NCBI GenBank assembly: GCA_963736505.1
Contig: CAVTOZ010000001.1
Span: 124,001-188,000 of the forward strand
Direction: 5' to 3'
Length of the DNA: 64,000 bases
Source of the DNA: Solirubrobacter sp963736505
Lineage (GTDB): Bacteria > Actinomycetota > Thermoleophilia > Solirubrobacterales > Solirubrobacteraceae
Numbering within the stretch: position 1 is the stretch's first letter; the number at the start of each line of letters is the position of its first letter. A model generated the notes under the pieces. It did no database searches. It saw only the letters and a program-made list of their open reading frames with translations, and was not told the origin of the DNA. Below, piece by piece: positions 61,499 to 64,000 of this stretch. A program made the translations under genes and the position numbers.

Positions 61499-62221
61499 TT
61501 GCGACGACCGGAGGGCGAAACCGTTCTCACCAGCATCTTCGCGCCCGTCAAGGGCCAGACCGCGTTCGAGGAGACGCTCGAGCGGCTGGGGACCGCGATC
61601 AAGCTCGGCCTGCTCTCGCCGGGCACCCGCCTGCCGGCCGAGCGCGAGCTGTGCGAGCAGCTCGGCATCGCGCGGTCGACGCTGCGCCAGGCGCTGACCG
61701 CGCTCGTGCAGAGCGGCCACCTGCACGCCGTCCGCGGCCGTGGCGGCGGCACGTTCGTGGCCGAGCCGCAGCCGGTGGCGGAGCCGCCGACCGAGGCCGT
61801 GCTCGCGCACTGGCGCGACCGCTGCGACGCGCGCCTGGCCGTCGAGCTCGGCGTCGCCGTGCTGGCCGCCGAACGGGCCGAGCCCGAGGCGATCGCGACG
61901 CTCGGCGTGCTCGTGGCGGCGATGTCGGAGCGCCTGCACGACTACCCCGCCTACCGGCAGGCCGACGTGCGCTTCCACATCGGCCTCGCGGAGGCGACCG
62001 GGTCGGCGCAGCTGGTGGCGGCGATGACCGAGGCGCAGGGCGCGATGACAGATCTGATCGGCTACATCGCGCATCCGCCGGAGGTGCTCGAGTGGTCCAA
62101 CACGCAGCACGCGCGGCTCGTCAGCTGCCTCGAGCGCCGCGATCCGGGCACCGCGATGCGGATCATGGCCGAGCACCTCCGCGGCACGGAGCACGTACTA
62201 GCCGGATTGCTGCCTTCGTAG
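61499..62221 (+). CDS. GntR-family regulator, FadR/FCD subfamily
   Basis: The protein of about 240 aa has an N-terminal winged helix (ETLERLGTAIKLGLLSPGTR, LPAERELCEQLGIARSTLRQ, ALTALVQSGHLHAVRGRGGG) and a helical FCD effector domain (RFHIGLAEATGSAQLVAAMT, HARLVSCLERRDPGTAMRIM) with metal-type histidines. No ATG or GTG is available near the N-terminus. TTG 61499, preceded by GGAGG at three bases, is the best start and lies 20 bp after the PuuA-like gene. It probably responds to a pathway acid and controls the permease and hydrolase that follow. Its stop codon is part of a 14-bp motif shared with the other regulatory region of the locus. Confidence 0.88.
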   Translation: MRRPEGETVLTSIFAPVKGQTAFEETLERLGTAIKLGLLSPGTRLPAERELCEQLGIARSTLRQALTALVQSGHLHAVRGRGGGTFVAEPQPVAEPPTEAVLAHWRDRCDARLAVELGVAVLAAERAEPEAIATLGVLVAAMSERLHDYPAYRQADVRFHIGLAEATGSAQLVAAMTEAQGAMTDLIGYIAHPPEVLEWSNTQHARLVSCLERRDPGTAMRIMAEHLRGTEHVLAGLLPS

Positions 62222-62232
62222 TACATTCACGC
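62219..62232 (+). promoter_or_regulatory. TAGTNCATTCACGC motif, copy 2 (copy 1 at 60072-60085)
   Basis: TAGTACATTCACGC here and TAGTCCATTCACGC at 60072-60085 match at 13 of 14 bases. Each lies 46-69 bp upstream of a plus-strand gene of the same locus (the permease at 62278 and the ligase at 60141). It may be a promoter element or a binding site for the FadR-type regulator. Confidence 0.45.
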
Positions 62233-62277
62233 CGCTAGAGGACGGAGGACCATACCTTTACGGTCGGGGAGGACTTC

Positions 62278-63849
62278 ATGACGCAGGTCGCGGCTCCGCA
62301 GCTTCAGGACGACGACGAGCGTCGGCTCGCTGAACTGGGCTACAAGCAGGACCTCCAGCGCGCGTGGAGCGGGTTCTCGAACTTCGCGATCTCGTTCACG
62401 ATCATCTCGGTCCTCGCGGGCTGCTTCACGACCTACGGCCAGGCGTGGAACAACGGCGGCCCGATCGCGATCTCGTGGGGCTGGCCGATCATCTGCGGGC
62501 TGATCCTGCTGGTCGCGTTCTCGATGTCGGAGCTGGTCAGCGCGTACCCGACCGCGGGCGGGATCTACTACTGGGCGTCCACGCTCGGCGGCCCGCGCTG
62601 GGGCTGGTTCACCGGCTGGTTCAACTGGGTCGGGCTCGTCGGCGTCGTCGCGTCGGTCGACTACGGCTGCGCGCAGTTCCTCAACGCGACGGTCAGCCTC
62701 TACTCGCTCAACCTCGGGTTCATCAACTTCGGCGACTCCGCGCACGTGCTGTCGGAGACGTTCTTCCTGTTCATCTGCATCCTCACGCTGCACGCGCTGA
62801 TCAACATCTTCTCGTCGCCGCTGGTGGCGCTGTTCAACAACATCAGCGTGTTCTGGCACGTGGCCGGCGTGGCGGCGATCGTCCTGATCCTCGCGTTCGT
62901 GCCCGACACGCACCAGAGCGTCAAGTTCGTGTTCACCGACCGGATCAACAACTCCGGCTTCGGCGGCGGGATGTTCTGGTTCTACGTGCTGCCGCTCGGC
63001 TTCCTGCTGACGATGTATACCCAGACCGGGTACGACGCGTCCGCGCACATCTCCGAGGAGACCAAGGGCGCCGCCAAGGCGGCCGCGAAGGGCGTCTGGC
63101 GGTCCGTGTTCTGGGCCGGCGTGGCCGGCTGGATCGTGCTGCTGGCGATCACGTTCGCGGCGACCGACGTGGCCGGCATCAACAAGGGCGCCGGCTCCTC
63201 GCTGGCCGTGTTCTCGACCGCGCTGACGCCCGGCTGGGACAAGATGGTCGTGATCATCGCCACGATCGGGCAGCTGTTCTGCGGCATGGCGTGCGTGACG
63301 AGCTGCTCGCGCATGACGTACGCGTTCTCGCGCGATCGGGCGATCCCGGGCTGGCGCCTGTGGACGCGGCTGAACCACCATCGCGTGCCGGCCTACGCGG
63401 TGCTGCTGTCCTGCGCGGCCGCGCTGGTGATGACCGCGCCGGCGCTGGCGGGCGACGCCAACGGCGCGCCGTACGCGTTCTTCGCCGTCGTCTCGATCTG
63501 CGTGATCGGCCTCTACATCGCCTACGTGCTGCCGGTGTACCTGCGCTGGCGCGCCGGCGACGCGTTCAGGCCCGGCCCGTGGACGCTGGGCAACAAGTAC
63601 AAGTGGATCAACCCCGCGGCGATCGCCTGGGTGGCGATCTGCGTGGTCATCTTCTGCCTGCCGTTCACGCCCGCCGCGGTCCCGTGGCGCGACGAGTTCG
63701 ACATCAAGTACCTCAACTACGCGCCGGTCACGGTCGGCGGCCTGCTGCTGATCGTGGGCATCTGGTGGGCGGTGCGGGCCAAGCACACGTTCACGGGTCC
63801 GGTCCGGGCGGTCGAGTTCGACGAGGCCGCCGGGGTCGTCGAGAAGTGA
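62278..63849 (+). CDS. APC-superfamily amino acid permease (GABA permease-like)
   Basis: The 523-aa membrane protein has twelve hydrophobic segments and landmarks of the eukaryote-like ACT/GABA-permease branch: LQRAWSGFSNFAISFTIISV, SMSELVSAYPTAGGIYYWAS, TGYDASAHISEETKGAAKAA and AFSRDRAIPGWRLW. Its charged ends suggest the usual cytoplasmic termini. It should take up an amino acid or amine for the gamma-glutamyl route. ATG 62278 follows GGGGAGGAC at good spacing, 56 bp after the FadR gene. The stop overlaps the PuuD-like start by four bases (GTGA). It is a different subfamily from the permease at 58531, so two solutes are likely. Confidence 0.93.
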   Translation: MTQVAAPQLQDDDERRLAELGYKQDLQRAWSGFSNFAISFTIISVLAGCFTTYGQAWNNGGPIAISWGWPIICGLILLVAFSMSELVSAYPTAGGIYYWASTLGGPRWGWFTGWFNWVGLVGVVASVDYGCAQFLNATVSLYSLNLGFINFGDSAHVLSETFFLFICILTLHALINIFSSPLVALFNNISVFWHVAGVAAIVLILAFVPDTHQSVKFVFTDRINNSGFGGGMFWFYVLPLGFLLTMYTQTGYDASAHISEETKGAAKAAAKGVWRSVFWAGVAGWIVLLAITFAATDVAGINKGAGSSLAVFSTALTPGWDKMVVIIATIGQLFCGMACVTSCSRMTYAFSRDRAIPGWRLWTRLNHHRVPAYAVLLSCAAALVMTAPALAGDANGAPYAFFAVVSICVIGLYIAYVLPVYLRWRAGDAFRPGPWTLGNKYKWINPAAIAWVAICVVIFCLPFTPAAVPWRDEFDIKYLNYAPVTVGGLLLIVGIWWAVRAKHTFTGPVRAVEFDEAAGVVEK

Positions 63850-64000
63850 AGCGACCGGTGATCGGCCTGTGCGCGGCCGTCGAGCGGGCGCGCTGGAGCG
63901 TGTGGGACGACGAGACGGTGCTGCTGCCGCGCTCGTACGCCACCGCGGTCCAGCGTGCCGGTGGGCTCGCGTTCGTGCTCCCGCCCGACCCGTTCGCGAC
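63846..64000 (+). CDS. Class I glutamine amidotransferase-like / gamma-glutamyl-amine hydrolase (PuuD-like), 5' part only
   Basis: Only the first 51 residues are in the window: VKRPVIGLCAAVERARWSVW, then LPRSYATAVQRAGGLAFVLP. This N-terminus is typical of peptidase C26 family hydrolases such as PuuD, which remove gamma-glutamyl groups. The catalytic Cys and His lie outside the window. GTG 63846 overlaps the permease stop (GTGA). With the PuuA-like ligase 2.4 kb upstream it supplies the expected second end of a gamma-glutamylation cycle. Confidence 0.75.
   Translation, partial: MKRPVIGLCAAVERARWSVWDDETVLLPRSYATAVQRAGGLAFVLPPDPFA

Overview
The window is about 70% GC and is chromosomal DNA from a high-GC Gram-positive bacterium. 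The gene content suggests the Thermoleophilia/Solirubrobacterales branch of Actinobacteria: a very large NAD-glutamate dehydrogenase beside GTP-dependent PEP carboxykinase, DUF2630 and F420-type LLM proteins, long exported proteins with cysteine-paired Ig-like repeats, many GTG and leaderless-looking starts, and many 1-4 bp start/stop overlaps. This placement is an inference; no rRNA or tRNA gene is present. I saw no CRISPR array, prophage or complete insertion sequence.

Layout. (1) 1-2.8 kb: a partial XRE-cupin regulator, a small repeat element with inverted ends, an LLM oxidoreductase/DUF2630 pair, a lipoprotein and a CxxC protein. (2) 2.7-17.8 kb: four translationally coupled minus-strand genes for large exported proteins. 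In transcription order these are a 2102-aa PD40/PKD/Ig protein, two paralogous proteins of about 1000 aa, and a tandem lipase/LCAT-type hydrolase. (3) 18-28.8 kb: a GGDEF-EAL protein, NAD-glutamate dehydrogenase, PEP carboxykinase, a MaoC protein and a divergent Chloroflexus-type malyl-CoA lyase, together a C4/C5 carbon-nitrogen node. (4) 28.8-32.3 kb: an ECF sigma factor with a membrane partner, a cupin, a beta-propeller glycosidase-like protein and a deazaflavin-type reductase. (5) 32.3-39.3 kb: a tight seven-gene sugar operon (DeoR regulator, GH4 glycosidase, PfkB kinase, binding protein, two permeases, ATPase). One permease has no ATG/GTG/TTG start and appears to begin at CTG. (6) 39.4-54.6 kb: housekeeping and envelope genes. 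They include a second CoA lyase, an Fpg/Nei glycosylase, a second copy of the repeat element, an orphan PAAR protein, FUSC and GNAT proteins, a three-module cell-wall hydrolase, a homocysteine methyltransferase-type enzyme, an L,D-transpeptidase, a citrate synthase facing a divergent HTH-citrate synthase fusion, and an HD-GYP protein. (7) 54.5-64 kb: a catabolic locus for amines and N-methyl compounds. It holds a choline-kinase-like/dimethylglycine-dehydrogenase fusion, a HutC-type GntR regulator, an APC permease, a PuuA-like glutamine synthetase homologue, a FadR-type regulator, a second APC permease and the start of a PuuD-like gamma-glutamyl hydrolase, cut by the window end.

Working together. 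In region 7, uptake by the permeases, gamma-glutamylation, later removal of glutamate, and oxidative N-demethylation on folate form a plausible pathway, with a DasR/HutC-like operator between the divergent transcription units. In region 5 an imported, probably phosphorylated glycoside would be split by the NAD/metal-dependent GH4 enzyme. Glutamate released in region 7 could feed glutamate dehydrogenase and PEP carboxykinase in region 3.

Most noteworthy: two copies of an undescribed-looking element with 19-bp inverted ends, one of which appears to donate the -35 box of the XRE gene; the four-gene exoprotein operon; the kinase/dehydrogenase fusion; the HTH-citrate synthase with a dyad over its own start codon; and the CTG-start permease.
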